Source: an uncultured Methanobrevibacter sp. (GTDB lineage: Archaea; Methanobacteriota; Methanobacteria; Methanobacteriales; Methanobacteriaceae). Taken from it: DNA of 64,000 nucleotides. How positions within the stretch are numbered: position 1 is the first letter of the stretch; each line of letters begins with the position of its first letter. Under the pieces are notes generated by a model. That model was not told where the DNA came from. It saw only the letters and a list, made by a program, of their open reading frames with translations, and ran no database searches. Of the stretch, positions 38,101 to 46,290 are shown in pieces. The stretch lies in contig NZ_CAKVFS010000004.1 in NCBI RefSeq assembly GCF_934746965.1, positions 124,001 through 188,000 on the forward strand, given 5' to 3'. Both the position numbers and the translations under genes were made by a program.

Positions 38101-38786
38101 CTTTGATTTTAACAGTTTCTGATATTGAACGTGAATCATTTTTAGGAAAAGATTATAATTATCCAGATGAGGTTGTTCAGACTTTGGGTTTTCCTCGTTT
38201 TGATAAGTTGGAAAATAAGGATGTTAAAAAGCAGATTTTGATTATGCCTTCTTGGAGGGAGGATATTCAAAAAAATGAATTCCGTCTTAAAAAATCAAAA
38301 TACTTCAAAGGATTAAACAGTTTATTAAATAATAAAGAATTGATTGAGTATTGTAAGAGTAATGGTTATAGGCTTGTTTTTAGGCCTCATCCGAATTTGT
38401 TTAAGTTTATTGATTTGTTTGATTTAAATGATGATATTATTGTAGAAGATGAAAAAACGTATAATTGTTTGTTTAATGAGTCTATGTTGCTTGTGACTGA
38501 TTATTCTTCTGTTGCTTTTGATTTTGCTTATCTTAAAAAGCCTGTTGTTTATTATCAGTATTCTGATGATTATAATTTTGATTTGTCTGAAAGTTATTTT
38601 GATTATGAAACCATGGGTTTTGGAGAAGTTATTAAAAATGAAACTGATTTAATAAATTTAATTAAATCATATATAGATACTGATTGTAGTATGAAAGAAG
38701 TTTATAATCAAAGAGTTGATGATTTTTACAAATACACAGACAAGAAAAACTCCACAAGAGTCTACAACTGGATCCAAAAAAACTAA
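35184..38786 (+). CDS. Double GT2 glycosyltransferase with TagF-like polyol-phosphate transferase domain
   Basis: 1200 residues from ATG 35184 (AGGT 11 nt upstream); an ATG at 35160 has no ribosome site. First GT2 domain ~5-225 (SVIVPVFNVEDYL, DDGSTDGS, FVDSDDF); second GT2 ~337-560 (SIVMAVYNNEDYL, DDGSTDDS, NFMDSDDK); linker ~570-840; C-terminal glycerophosphotransferase-like domain ~850-1195 with QHGVTKDN and RPHPN, holding the two expected catalytic histidines, and TDYSSVAFDFAYLKKP. In Gram-positive bacteria this domain polymerises poly(glycerol- or ribitol-phosphate). Here it likely builds a phosphate-linked surface polymer exported by the adjacent ABC system. Codon use alternates between G-rich and A-rich blocks, suggesting a mosaic gene. 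Confidence 0.9.
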   Translation: MSKVKISVIVPVFNVEDYLHCSLDSVLNQSLRDIEVICVDDGSTDGSLGILEDYARKDERIKIISKENEGQGTARNVGIDNARGEFIAFVDSDDFIDKTMLEKLYNKAVNQNLDLVMCKVSSFDNVTHEIDDNLWYYSLKCFNGFKKDIFNNKDTKKFTHLISVTPYNKLYRNSFIQENSIRFPDKYIFEDEVFFYEVYLKARRISLVNENLYYYRTNRVGSTVSNDSDKDYSDVIHIFGLIRELLVDTGYLALYKKQVYNRFIHLILWRFTQTAPVYRENFFNLMKKDFNTILNTNNTSNEVTLSVDDLDSKIKSRALKVLNASDLEEFEESDSCKIFSIVMAVYNNEDYLVDAIDSLTVQSFGFEHNVELIIVDDGSTDDSLKVAQEYQVRYPDNIKVLSKKNGGQASARNLGLKHVRGSFVNFMDSDDKLSPGTLQAVYDFICCNEDSGVDVVSVPITFFDNQEGSHILNYKYSRERVIDLLSEPNYPQLSASSAFVRRCAIKGLEFDECLVNSEDAVFINKILVNNPKLGVVKNNNANYLYRKRFDESSTIDNSKKKKGFFTDRLKYYFKELINYSIKECGEVLDFIQYVLVYDIQWMVKVEDLESILNKNEIQVFWRYFIDVLSYLDEGIIGSYKKLDGNVRDFLLAIKKSDLNEYTIKDLEMDDRLGIHRFYIDIVNLKNNGCLCISGLLMSNFNPDDIKIKALCQGEEFIAERFVYPTRKPLKFLSIEFKYPYDFDLEIPLDMVRDEELKICALNSEGSFDLPITFEKHARLSFSSNYMVKNDDIVVFKDNRFYVSSYSFFKMLKLEYACLMKIYHDKGPYFTSALCFRLVYVLLYPFLRNKEIWLFMDRRTAADDNAEHLFKYASSINDNVKKYFTVSGDSKDYGRLKRDYGNVLPFYSVKQRLVYLFADKIISSHPDENILNPFYGKNGDLYSGLITCDKYFLQHGVTKDNISKWIRKYDKDLSLILTVSDIERESFLGKDYNYPDEVVQTLGFPRFDKLENKDVKKQILIMPSWREDIQKNEFRLKKSKYFKGLNSLLNNKELIEYCKSNGYRLVFRPHPNLFKFIDLFDLNDDIIVEDEKTYNCLFNESMLLVTDYSSVAFDFAYLKKPVVYYQYSDDYNFDLSESYFDYETMGFGEVIKNETDLINLIKSYIDTDCSMKEVYNQRVDDFYKYTDKKNSTRVYNWIQKN

Positions 38787-38817
38787 CTAAAACAAATTAA
38801 AGGGAGGGATAAAAATC

Positions 38818-39885
38818 ATGACACTTAAAAATAAACTATTCAAAAACAAAAAAACATTAAAAAATGAGAATATTAGTCTTAAAAAAGAAATTGAGAAATT
38901 AAATCAAGAGAATAATAAATTGAAAAATGAATTGATTTCTGTAAATAATAAGTATCATAATCTTCGTTATATAAGATCTAATGAAAAAAATGCTTCTAGT
39001 TTCTGTAGTCATGAATTTATAGATTATTATTTTAGTGATGATTTTGAAGAAAAATTTCAAAAAATGGTTAAAAATTTACCTAAAGAATCAAAAGATTATT
39101 TTAAATGGTTACTTTTAAGGGTTTTGATAGTTAATTTCAATGGGAAAGAAAGTTTATTTTCAGATTCTGAGTTATTAAATCAAAAAAATTGGGTAAAATT
39201 TGAAAAAAATAATGTAAAAGACAATAAAATAGGGAAATATACATTTGAAGGAGATTATAATTTACATGGATTCATTGATTTAAATTTAACTGATGATGAA
39301 AAAGAATTTCTTAAAAATAAGGATATTATTGATGCAGGTGCATTTACAGGAGATACTGCAATTCCTCTTTCTGAAATAACTGAGAATCAAGTTTATGCTT
39401 TCGAACCTTTTGAAGACTCTTTTGAATTGATGGTTAAAAATATTAAAATTAATGAAAAAAATAATATTTGTCCTGTTAATAAGTCTTTAGGTGATATTAA
39501 TGGAAAAAGAAAATTATTTTTATCAAAAAATAATTTTCAAGGAATAACTTTTGATTCTGAATTAAGAAATTATGATCAGGAGTTAGTTGTTGAAGAAACT
39601 ACTATCGATTCTTTTGTTAGTGAAAATAAATTGGATGTTGGTTTAATTACAGTAGATGTTGAAGGTGCTGAAAAAAATTTATTAAATGGTGCAGTTGAAA
39701 CTATTAAAAGTCAAAAACCAGTTCTTTTTATTAGTATTTATCATGGTGTTGAAGATTTCTTTGAAATAAAACCATGGATTGAAGAATTAGATTTAGGTTA
39801 TGAATTTGAAATTGTTAAAGAACAACCATGGACATTTGTTGCAGATACAGTTTTAAAATGTAAAATAAATAATAAAAATCATTAA
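38818..39885 (+). CDS. FkbM-family methyltransferase with N-terminal coiled coil
   Basis: 355 residues. Strong RBS GGGAGGG upstream. Residues ~8-60 form a Lys/Glu/Asn heptad pattern (coiled coil). The methyltransferase domain (~165-345) has DIIDAGAFTGDTA (SAM motif I), YAFEPFEDSFELM and VDVEGAEKNLLNGA, all classic for FkbM. Such enzymes O-methylate sugars in polysaccharides. It follows the large glycosyltransferase by 31 bp, so it is likely in the same operon and may cap or decorate the polymer. The coiled coil could dock it to a partner enzyme. Confidence 0.88.
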   Translation: MTLKNKLFKNKKTLKNENISLKKEIEKLNQENNKLKNELISVNNKYHNLRYIRSNEKNASSFCSHEFIDYYFSDDFEEKFQKMVKNLPKESKDYFKWLLLRVLIVNFNGKESLFSDSELLNQKNWVKFEKNNVKDNKIGKYTFEGDYNLHGFIDLNLTDDEKEFLKNKDIIDAGAFTGDTAIPLSEITENQVYAFEPFEDSFELMVKNIKINEKNNICPVNKSLGDINGKRKLFLSKNNFQGITFDSELRNYDQELVVEETTIDSFVSENKLDVGLITVDVEGAEKNLLNGAVETIKSQKPVLFISIYHGVEDFFEIKPWIEELDLGYEFEIVKEQPWTFVADTVLKCKINNKNH

Positions 39886-39984
39886 TAATTTAATTAATAT
39901 TATATGTGAGGAGTTTTGGGTTTATAAATATCTCCTTTATTTGGCTGATTTGATTAGTATATTGTAAAATGGAGAATACAAGTT

Positions 39985-42237
39985 ATGAATGAGAATGTTG
40001 AAATTTCAGTTATTATTCCAATTTTTAATGCTGAAAAATATTTAGATAAATGTTTGGATTCTATTATAAATCAATCATTCACAAATTTGGAGATTATTTG
40101 TGTAAATGATGGATCTACTGATGGTACTTTAGATATTCTTAAGGAATATTCTAAAAAAGATGCTAGAATTAAAATAATCAATATAGAGAATCATGGTTCT
40201 GGATATGCAAGAAATATTGCATTGGATGAAGTGAATGGGAACTATGTTAGTTTTATTGATGCTGATGATTGGGTTGATTTAAACTTTTATGAAATATTAC
40301 ATGAATTTATTGTTAATAATGGGAAAGTAGATATGTTATTCTTTCAGATAATTAATTATATAAATTCTTCAGGTAACCTAGTTGAAACAGAGTTATACAA
40401 TCATGAATGTCTTAGAAAGTATGATGGCACAATTTTCACACCTGAAGAATGTGAGGATGATTTATTTAAAATACCTGTTTGTCCTATTTCTAAATTATAT
40501 AAAACCAGTTTTTTAAAAGATAATAATATTCACTTTCCAATTGATTTGATTTTTGAAGATAATGTTTTTTTTTATAATGCTTTTTTTCATGCTAATAAAT
40601 TAGGTTTTATTAAGAAACATTTTTATTATCGCAGAAGACATGGAAACTCTATAACTCAAGTTTTTAATAAAAAAACATTTGACATTGTTGAAATTACTAA
40701 TAAAATATTGGATATTTTTATTGAATTAAATAAATATGAAATTTTAAAAAAAGAAGTAATTAATCATACTTTTGAAATGATTATGGATTGGTTTTTGAAA
40801 TCTCCATTATATCTTAAAAACGAGTTTTTTTCGATAATTAAATCTAATTATAAAGGTTTCAATGAACTTAAAGAAGATTTTAGAAATAATTTAAATGATG
40901 AATTTAAAAAAATTTTTAAGATAAGTTTGGAGTCTGAAGATTATATAGATTTTATAACTAAATTTAAGCTTTTTAATTTAGAATATGATGTTATTGATTC
41001 AGTTAAAAAAAATTATAAACTTAGTGTGATTATTCCAACATATAATACTGGCAATATTCTTCATAGAACTATGAATTCTATAGAAAATCAAACTATTGGT
41101 TTTGAAAATATTGAAGTTGTAATTGTTGATGATTGTTCTAACAATGAAACTATTGAAATTATTAATCAATATTCTAAATTAGATAATGTTAAAGTAATTT
41201 ATTTTAATTCAAATACTGGAGCTTCAGGAATTCCAAGAAATATAGGTATAAAAGAATCATCTGCAGATTATATCATGTTTTTAGACCATGATGATTTTTT
41301 TAAACATGATGCTTTAGAAGAGTTATATGGTTATATAATAAATAATAATTGTGATTTGGTATTTGGAACTTATAGTACGATTACTGATGGGAAATTATTT
41401 GATGTTTATTATCCTAATGAAAAAAATGGTTATTTTAAATCTATTTTGGATAATGAAAGGTTAGTTGCATTTCCAGCACCATCTATTTGGACAAAATTAT
41501 TTAAAAAAAGTGTTGTTGTTGAAAATAATATATTATTTCCTCCAATTTTAGGTGAAGATGCAATATTTTTGTTTAAATTTTTATTAAATTCAAAAGGAAT
41601 CTATTATTTAAATAATTCTTTAATTTGTTATCATGATTTAAATAAAAAATCAACTACTAATAATGTCTCATTTAATTATTTGATGGAAGGTTTATCTGCT
41701 GAAAAATATTTATTGGATATTTTTGACAGTATTGATAAAGAATATTACTTTAAATATAGGTTAGAAGGTAATTTAAATTTCTTTTTATCTCAATTTTTTA
41801 AAAGTAATTTAAGTGAAAATGAATTAAATGATATTTTACCATTATTCTATTGGTTTACTGAAAAAGGAAATTATTATAATTTAACTCCAAGGGAATTTAA
41901 AAATAAGCTTTTATTTAATTCACTTCTTCAAAAAGATCAATTTTCTATATTTGAACTTCTAAAAAATGATGGTTGTGTGGGGGAGGATAATAATGCATAT
42001 GATAATAATGATTTTGAAAAATTCGTTATTGATATAGAAAATAAACTTGATGTTTTAGAAGAAACACTTGAAGATTCATATTTAAAAATAGAAATGCTTA
42101 AAAAAGAATTATTGCATGAAAAGATAGAAAATAATGAGTTAAATTATAAAATGAATTCATTTAAAAATTTATTCTTAGAATATAAAGAATTACATGATAA
42201 AAATATTTTTAATAAATTTTTAAAGATTTTTAAATGA
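39985..42237 (+). CDS. Double-domain GT2 glycosyltransferase
   Basis: 750 residues. GT2 domain 1 ~5-225: SVIIPIFNAEKYL, NDGSTDGT, FIDADDW. GT2 domain 2 ~345-565: SVIIPTYNTGNIL, VDDCSNNET, FLDHDDF (DHD replaces the common DXD form). A helical middle region and a C-terminal coiled coil (~680-735) follow. No membrane segment. It probably adds two sugars of the exported glycan; specificity cannot be read from sequence. Unlike the neighbouring large enzyme it lacks a TagF-like domain. About 100 bp separate it from the FkbM gene; RBS is weak (GGAGAATAC). Confidence 0.88.
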   Translation: MNENVEISVIIPIFNAEKYLDKCLDSIINQSFTNLEIICVNDGSTDGTLDILKEYSKKDARIKIINIENHGSGYARNIALDEVNGNYVSFIDADDWVDLNFYEILHEFIVNNGKVDMLFFQIINYINSSGNLVETELYNHECLRKYDGTIFTPEECEDDLFKIPVCPISKLYKTSFLKDNNIHFPIDLIFEDNVFFYNAFFHANKLGFIKKHFYYRRRHGNSITQVFNKKTFDIVEITNKILDIFIELNKYEILKKEVINHTFEMIMDWFLKSPLYLKNEFFSIIKSNYKGFNELKEDFRNNLNDEFKKIFKISLESEDYIDFITKFKLFNLEYDVIDSVKKNYKLSVIIPTYNTGNILHRTMNSIENQTIGFENIEVVIVDDCSNNETIEIINQYSKLDNVKVIYFNSNTGASGIPRNIGIKESSADYIMFLDHDDFFKHDALEELYGYIINNNCDLVFGTYSTITDGKLFDVYYPNEKNGYFKSILDNERLVAFPAPSIWTKLFKKSVVVENNILFPPILGEDAIFLFKFLLNSKGIYYLNNSLICYHDLNKKSTTNNVSFNYLMEGLSAEKYLLDIFDSIDKEYYFKYRLEGNLNFFLSQFFKSNLSENELNDILPLFYWFTEKGNYYNLTPREFKNKLLFNSLLQKDQFSIFELLKNDGCVGEDNNAYDNNDFEKFVIDIENKLDVLEETLEDSYLKIEMLKKELLHEKIENNELNYKMNSFKNLFLEYKELHDKNIFNKFLKIFK

Positions 42238-42267
42238 ATATTTTTTTAATTTGATAATGGTGGTATT

Positions 42268-43464
42268 ATGAAAAAAATATTATATGTTTTGCATTCTGGA
42301 GTTACTGGAGGTACATTTCTTACAAATAAAGATTTGATGAAAAATGTTAATTATAATTTTGATGTATTTTTATTAACTGCTGAAGTTGATGTTTTAAAAT
42401 TTTATCATTATGTTAATGATAAATTAGTTCTAATTAAAGAATATGAAAGAAAATATATGTGGTCTGCAAAAGATTTTCATAATAATTGGCTTTCATATAT
42501 TTATTTTGATATTTTAAATGAATATCATATTGATATTATTCATGTGAGACATTTGATTAATCATAGTTTTGATTTGCCTAAAATTGCTAAAAAATTAGAC
42601 ATTCCTGTAGTTTTATCTTTTCATGATTTTTATTTTATATGTCCATTTTATGTTTTATTAAATGAAAATAATGATTATTGTGGAGGAGTGTGTAATAATA
42701 ATTTGGATAACTGTTATAATCCATTAAAATCTTTAGATGATATTAATTCTAAGAAATTAATTGAGTTATGGAGAAAAAATGTATTTGAAATGTTTCAATA
42801 TGTTGATTATTTTGTTACAACATCTAGCATTGTAAAAAATCTTTTTTTAAAAATTTATCCAAACATGAACGAAGAACACTTTAAAGTTATTGAACATGGT
42901 AGGGACTTTTTAAAATTTAGTAAGGGTTGTAATGAAATTCCTTGTGAAAATAAACCTATTAAAATAGTATGTCCTGCTAATCATCTTAATATCATGAAAG
43001 GTTCTGAGTTAATTAAAAGTATTAAAAAAGAAGATAAAAATAATCGTTTAGAGTTTCATTTTTTAGGTAATTGTCATGATGGTATTGAAAATTATGGTAT
43101 AAATCATGGAACATTTGAAAGAGATGAATTTTTTAAAAAAATTGAAGAAATAAAACCTTCATTTATAGGAATATTTTCAATTTGGCCAGAAACATTTTGC
43201 CATACATTAACTGAGGCATGGAGTTGTGGAATTCCAGTTATTGGAAGTAATATTGGAGTCATACAAGATAGAATTATAAAAGAAAAAGGCGGTTGGTTAA
43301 TAGATATTTCTAATCCTAAAAAAGCTTATGATAAGATAATAAATATTGCTGAAGATAAAGAGGAATATACTAAAGTTCAGGAAAATATTAAAAATATTTC
43401 TTTTAAAACAACTTTAGAAATGTCTGGTGAATATTTAGATGTCTATAATGATTTGTTATTTTGA
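42268..43464 (+). CDS. GT4-type glycosyltransferase
   Basis: 398 residues. N-terminal LHSGVTGGTFLTN is the acceptor-side glycine-rich start of GT-B enzymes; SFHDFYFICP (~115-124) follows; a cysteine group CGGVCNNNLDNC (~137-148) often forms a metal site in this subgroup; PANHLNIMKG (~236-245) begins the donor domain; PETFCHTLTEAWSCGIPVIG (~309-328) contains the E-x7-E nucleotide-sugar motif. It is retaining by family. RBS GGTGG lies just upstream. It lies 30 bp after the double GT2 gene, in the same operon. Confidence 0.9.
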   Translation: MKKILYVLHSGVTGGTFLTNKDLMKNVNYNFDVFLLTAEVDVLKFYHYVNDKLVLIKEYERKYMWSAKDFHNNWLSYIYFDILNEYHIDIIHVRHLINHSFDLPKIAKKLDIPVVLSFHDFYFICPFYVLLNENNDYCGGVCNNNLDNCYNPLKSLDDINSKKLIELWRKNVFEMFQYVDYFVTTSSIVKNLFLKIYPNMNEEHFKVIEHGRDFLKFSKGCNEIPCENKPIKIVCPANHLNIMKGSELIKSIKKEDKNNRLEFHFLGNCHDGIENYGINHGTFERDEFFKKIEEIKPSFIGIFSIWPETFCHTLTEAWSCGIPVIGSNIGVIQDRIIKEKGGWLIDISNPKKAYDKIINIAEDKEEYTKVQENIKNISFKTTLEMSGEYLDVYNDLLF

Positions 43465-43623
43465 TAGATTTAATAAATATGAGTATTTGAGTATTAATAG
43501 TTTAGTGAGAGTAATTATAAATAATAATTTTTTTTTTAAATGATGTAATGTTTTAATAAAAATTAATTTAAATATATTATTATATTTTTATCATAATTAG
43601 AATTAATGTTAAAAGGGGATATT

Positions 43624-44226
43624 ATGCATAAAAGTTCGTTTCAATCAATGGAATTATTTAAAAATAAATATTTGGATAATAAGAAACAGTTAAAGATTTT
43701 AGATATAGGGTCTTATGATTCTAGTGATACTTCTTATAATTATGGGAGATTTTTAAAAGAAGATAATTGGGAATATGTAGGTATGGATATTCAAAAAGGT
43801 CCTAATGTAGATTTAGTTGTTTCTGATATTTATAATTGGATTGAAATTGAGGATAATTCTTTTGATGTTGTTGTTTCTGGTCAAGCTTTTGAACATATGG
43901 AGTTTTTCTGGAAAGCAATTAAAGAAATAGAAAGAATTTTAAAACCAGGTGGTTTATGTTGTATTATTGCACCTAGTTCTGGTCCAGTTCATAAAAATCC
44001 TTATGATTGTTTTAGATTTAAAGAAGGGGGCATGAGGTCAATAGCAAATTATGCTGGATTAAATGTATTGGAATGTTATATAAATGATGATGAAATTTCT
44101 AATCCATGGTATGATGGTGTTTTAATAGCTAAAAAGAAAAATAACTATTCTAAAAATAATTTATATGAAAGAATGGATATTTTGGAAGATAAATTTAATT
44201 TAATTTTAAAGGAGTTAAATAGGTGA
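43624..44226 (+). CDS. SAM-dependent methyltransferase, paralog 1
   Basis: 200 residues from ATG 43624, chosen for AAGGGGAT 3 nt upstream rather than the ATG at 43606. Class I fold: ILDIGSYDSSDTSYNY (motif I, ~23-38), GMDIQKGPNVDLVV, DVVVSGQAFEHM (~83-94), LKPGGLCCIIAPSSGPVH. The family acts on sugars or small acceptors. The C-terminal 25 residues form a short amphipathic helix (YERMDILEDKFNLIL) also seen in the next gene. It is a tandem duplicate of the following methyltransferase, 4 bp away. Confidence 0.88.
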   Translation: MHKSSFQSMELFKNKYLDNKKQLKILDIGSYDSSDTSYNYGRFLKEDNWEYVGMDIQKGPNVDLVVSDIYNWIEIEDNSFDVVVSGQAFEHMEFFWKAIKEIERILKPGGLCCIIAPSSGPVHKNPYDCFRFKEGGMRSIANYAGLNVLECYINDDEISNPWYDGVLIAKKKNNYSKNNLYERMDILEDKFNLILKELNR

Positions 44227-44230
44227 TTGT

Positions 44231-44836
44231 ATGCATAAATCTAGTCATGATAAAATGAATTGGTTTAAAAATAATTATCTTAATGATGATGATTTTTTAG
44301 ATATATTGGATGTTGGTTCTTTAGATACAAGTGGTACTAATTATAATTATAAATCTATTTTCAATAATTCTAATTGGAGTTATCAAGGTTTAGATTTTGA
44401 AGCTGGAGATAATGTAGATATTGTTGTAGATGATATTTATAATTGGTATGAGGTTAAGGATAATTGTTATGATGTTGTTGTTTCTGGTCAGTTTTTTGAG
44501 CATTTAGGTTTCTTTTGGCTTACTATGGCTGAAATTGATAGAGTTTTGAGACCTGGTGGTTTTTGTTGTATCATTGCTCCTAGTGGTGGACCTAAACATG
44601 GTGATGCAGATGATGACTGTTATCGTTTTTATGAAGATGGTATGAGAGCATTAGCTAAATATGTTGATTTTGAAGTTCTTCATACTTCTGTAAATGATGA
44701 TGCTAAACCTTGGTGTGATTGTTGTCTTGTTGCTAAAAAAACAGGTTCTTTAGCAACTAGTGAAAATAATTTAGAAAAAAGAATGCATAATCTTGAAAAT
44801 AGATTAGATGATATTTTGGATTCAATTAAGAAATAA
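44231..44836 (+). CDS. SAM-dependent methyltransferase, paralog 2
   Basis: 201 residues. Nearly every block of the upstream gene is repeated with substitutions: ILDVGSLDTSGTNYNY, GLDFEAGDNVDIVV, DVVVSGQFFEHL, LRPGGFCCIIAPSGGPKHG. It ends in a similar heptad tail (LEKRMHNLENRLDDILDSI). The pair arose by tandem duplication and has diverged enough to suggest different acceptor positions on the glycan. It starts 4 bp after the first copy and ends 14 bp before the acyltransferase start, so all three are cotranslated. Confidence 0.88.
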   Translation: MHKSSHDKMNWFKNNYLNDDDFLDILDVGSLDTSGTNYNYKSIFNNSNWSYQGLDFEAGDNVDIVVDDIYNWYEVKDNCYDVVVSGQFFEHLGFFWLTMAEIDRVLRPGGFCCIIAPSGGPKHGDADDDCYRFYEDGMRALAKYVDFEVLHTSVNDDAKPWCDCCLVAKKTGSLATSENNLEKRMHNLENRLDDILDSIKK

Positions 44837-44850
44837 TTATTGTGATTTAT

Positions 44851-45663
44851 ATGGAATCTGTTAGTAATATTGATCAAATTGAAAATTTAGAAAATAATAG
44901 TTTTGTTGGCAAACCTGAATTTGTTAATTCTAAAGTTACTTTTAAAGGTAAAGGTAATTTATTTTTTTGTGAACGTGATGTTAAGTTAGTTAATGCATCT
45001 ATACGTTTTGAAGGTAGTAATTCTTTAGTTTATCTTTCATCTACTCCAAATTCACAATATCCTTTAAATTTGCAGGTTTATCATGATTCAGTTATCTTTT
45101 TTGGTCGTGATAATAATATGACTGCTCCATTAAACATTAATGTTCAGGAACATCAAAATTTAATTATTGGAGATGATTGTAACATTGGAAGTGGTACTAA
45201 TATTAGAACTTCTTTTGCTTATCCGTTATATTCATCTAAAACTAAGCAAAGAATTAATTTCCCAGGTTCTGTTCTTATTGGAGATCATGTTTGGTTAGGT
45301 CATTTAGCTTATATTTCATCAGGTGCTATTTTAGGTTCTGGTTCTATTATAGATAATAATTCTTTTGTTCCTCCTAATTATAAAATTAGTTCCAATTCTT
45401 TTTTAAGTGGCAATCCGGTTAGTGTTGTTCAAGAAGATGTTTTTTTCACTAAGGATTATTTAGGTGCTTTTAATGAGGCTTCTTCTGAAAATGTTAATAA
45501 TTATGTAAGTGATGTTTTTATGTATGAAGTTATTCCAAATGAATCTCTTTATTTCCCTAAAATTGATGAAACATTAAAATCTTTAAATGTTGATGATTCT
45601 TTGGATTTTATTCAAAAATTATTTGTTTATAACAAAAGAAAAAATAGATTTACTATTTTGTAG
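44851..45663 (+). CDS. Left-handed beta-helix acyltransferase
   Basis: 270 residues from ATG 44851, with GTGAT 5 nt upstream; that GTG is the alternative start. Hexapeptide-repeat pattern from ~90: LIIGDDCNIGSGTNI, VLIGDHVWLGHLAYISSGA, ILGSGSIIDNNSFV and LSGNPVSVV, as in CatB/LacA-type O-acetyltransferases. GDHVWLG carries the catalytic His. It probably acetylates the surface glycan or a sugar precursor. Last plus-strand gene of this run; a hairpin terminator follows. Confidence 0.87.
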   Translation: MESVSNIDQIENLENNSFVGKPEFVNSKVTFKGKGNLFFCERDVKLVNASIRFEGSNSLVYLSSTPNSQYPLNLQVYHDSVIFFGRDNNMTAPLNINVQEHQNLIIGDDCNIGSGTNIRTSFAYPLYSSKTKQRINFPGSVLIGDHVWLGHLAYISSGAILGSGSIIDNNSFVPPNYKISSNSFLSGNPVSVVQEDVFFTKDYLGAFNEASSENVNNYVSDVFMYEVIPNESLYFPKIDETLKSLNVDDSLDFIQKLFVYNKRKNRFTIL

Positions 45664-45684
45664 TTTTATAGTTTAAAATAAATT

Positions 45685-45720
45685 CAAGGAGTTAGGTTAT
45701 TTTTAACCTATGTATCCTTG
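45685..45720. terminator. Hairpin terminator between convergent genes
   Basis: TAGGTTA (45693-45699) pairs with TAACCTA (45704-45710) with a TTTT loop, extended by CAAGGA (45685-45690) with TCCTTG (45715-45720). It sits between the acyltransferase stop and the 3' end of the minus-strand gene, serving either direction. Confidence 0.7.
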
Positions 45721-46194
45721 ATTAGCTGGTTTTAAGCTTGTTACAATGTCATTAATTAACTTTGAGAAGTATTCATTTTGATCATTATCATAATTTAATA
45801 TCCAAACACGATAATTTTTATTATTTTTTTCAAAAAATATTTGTGTTGAATTGGTATAATCTGTTTCACGATAAGTTATATATAGGTCAGTGTTATCTAT
45901 TTTTTTAGTTTCATTGTTTACTGTAAAATTATCACTTGCAGCTTTTTGGAAATAACTTTTAATTGTTTTACTATTATTTAGATTAGTTATGTTTATAGTT
46001 ATATTATCACTTTTATCGTAAAGGCTAATTGTGTTGTTAGTTTTATTACTTATATTGAAATTTTCAGGTAAGTTGAATTTATCTCCATTAAATTCTATTT
46101 TATTTGAATTAAATTCAAAACCAGTATAATTATATAAATTAATTATGGCCATTAATAAAATCAATAGAATTAATAATAAATATAATTTTTTCAT
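45703..46194 (-). CDS. Membrane-anchored PsbP-like extracytoplasmic protein, unknown function
   Basis: 163 residues. One N-terminal hydrophobic helix (MKKLYLLLILLILLMAI, ~1-20), then an Asn-rich soluble domain: FNLPENFNISNKT, ITINITNLNNSK and a C-terminal YFSKLINDIVTSLKP. The pattern (beta strands followed by a final helix) resembles small PsbP-like or DUF4367-type lipoprotein domains common in Methanobrevibacter, but this match is weak. Several sequons suggest glycosylation outside the membrane. It interrupts the glycan island in reverse orientation. Confidence 0.65.
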   Translation of the reverse strand: MKKLYLLLILLILLMAIINLYNYTGFEFNSNKIEFNGDKFNLPENFNISNKTNNTISLYDKSDNITINITNLNNSKTIKSYFQKAASDNFTVNNETKKIDNTDLYITYRETDYTNSTQIFFEKNNKNYRVWILNYDNDQNEYFSKLINDIVTSLKPANQGYIG

Positions 46195-46290
46195 ATTTTC
46201 ACCATCAAAAGGTTTATTATCTTGTGTAAAGATATTATATATTAATTAAATATATTTATGGTTATTTTAATATTTTTTGGAGGCTAAAAA

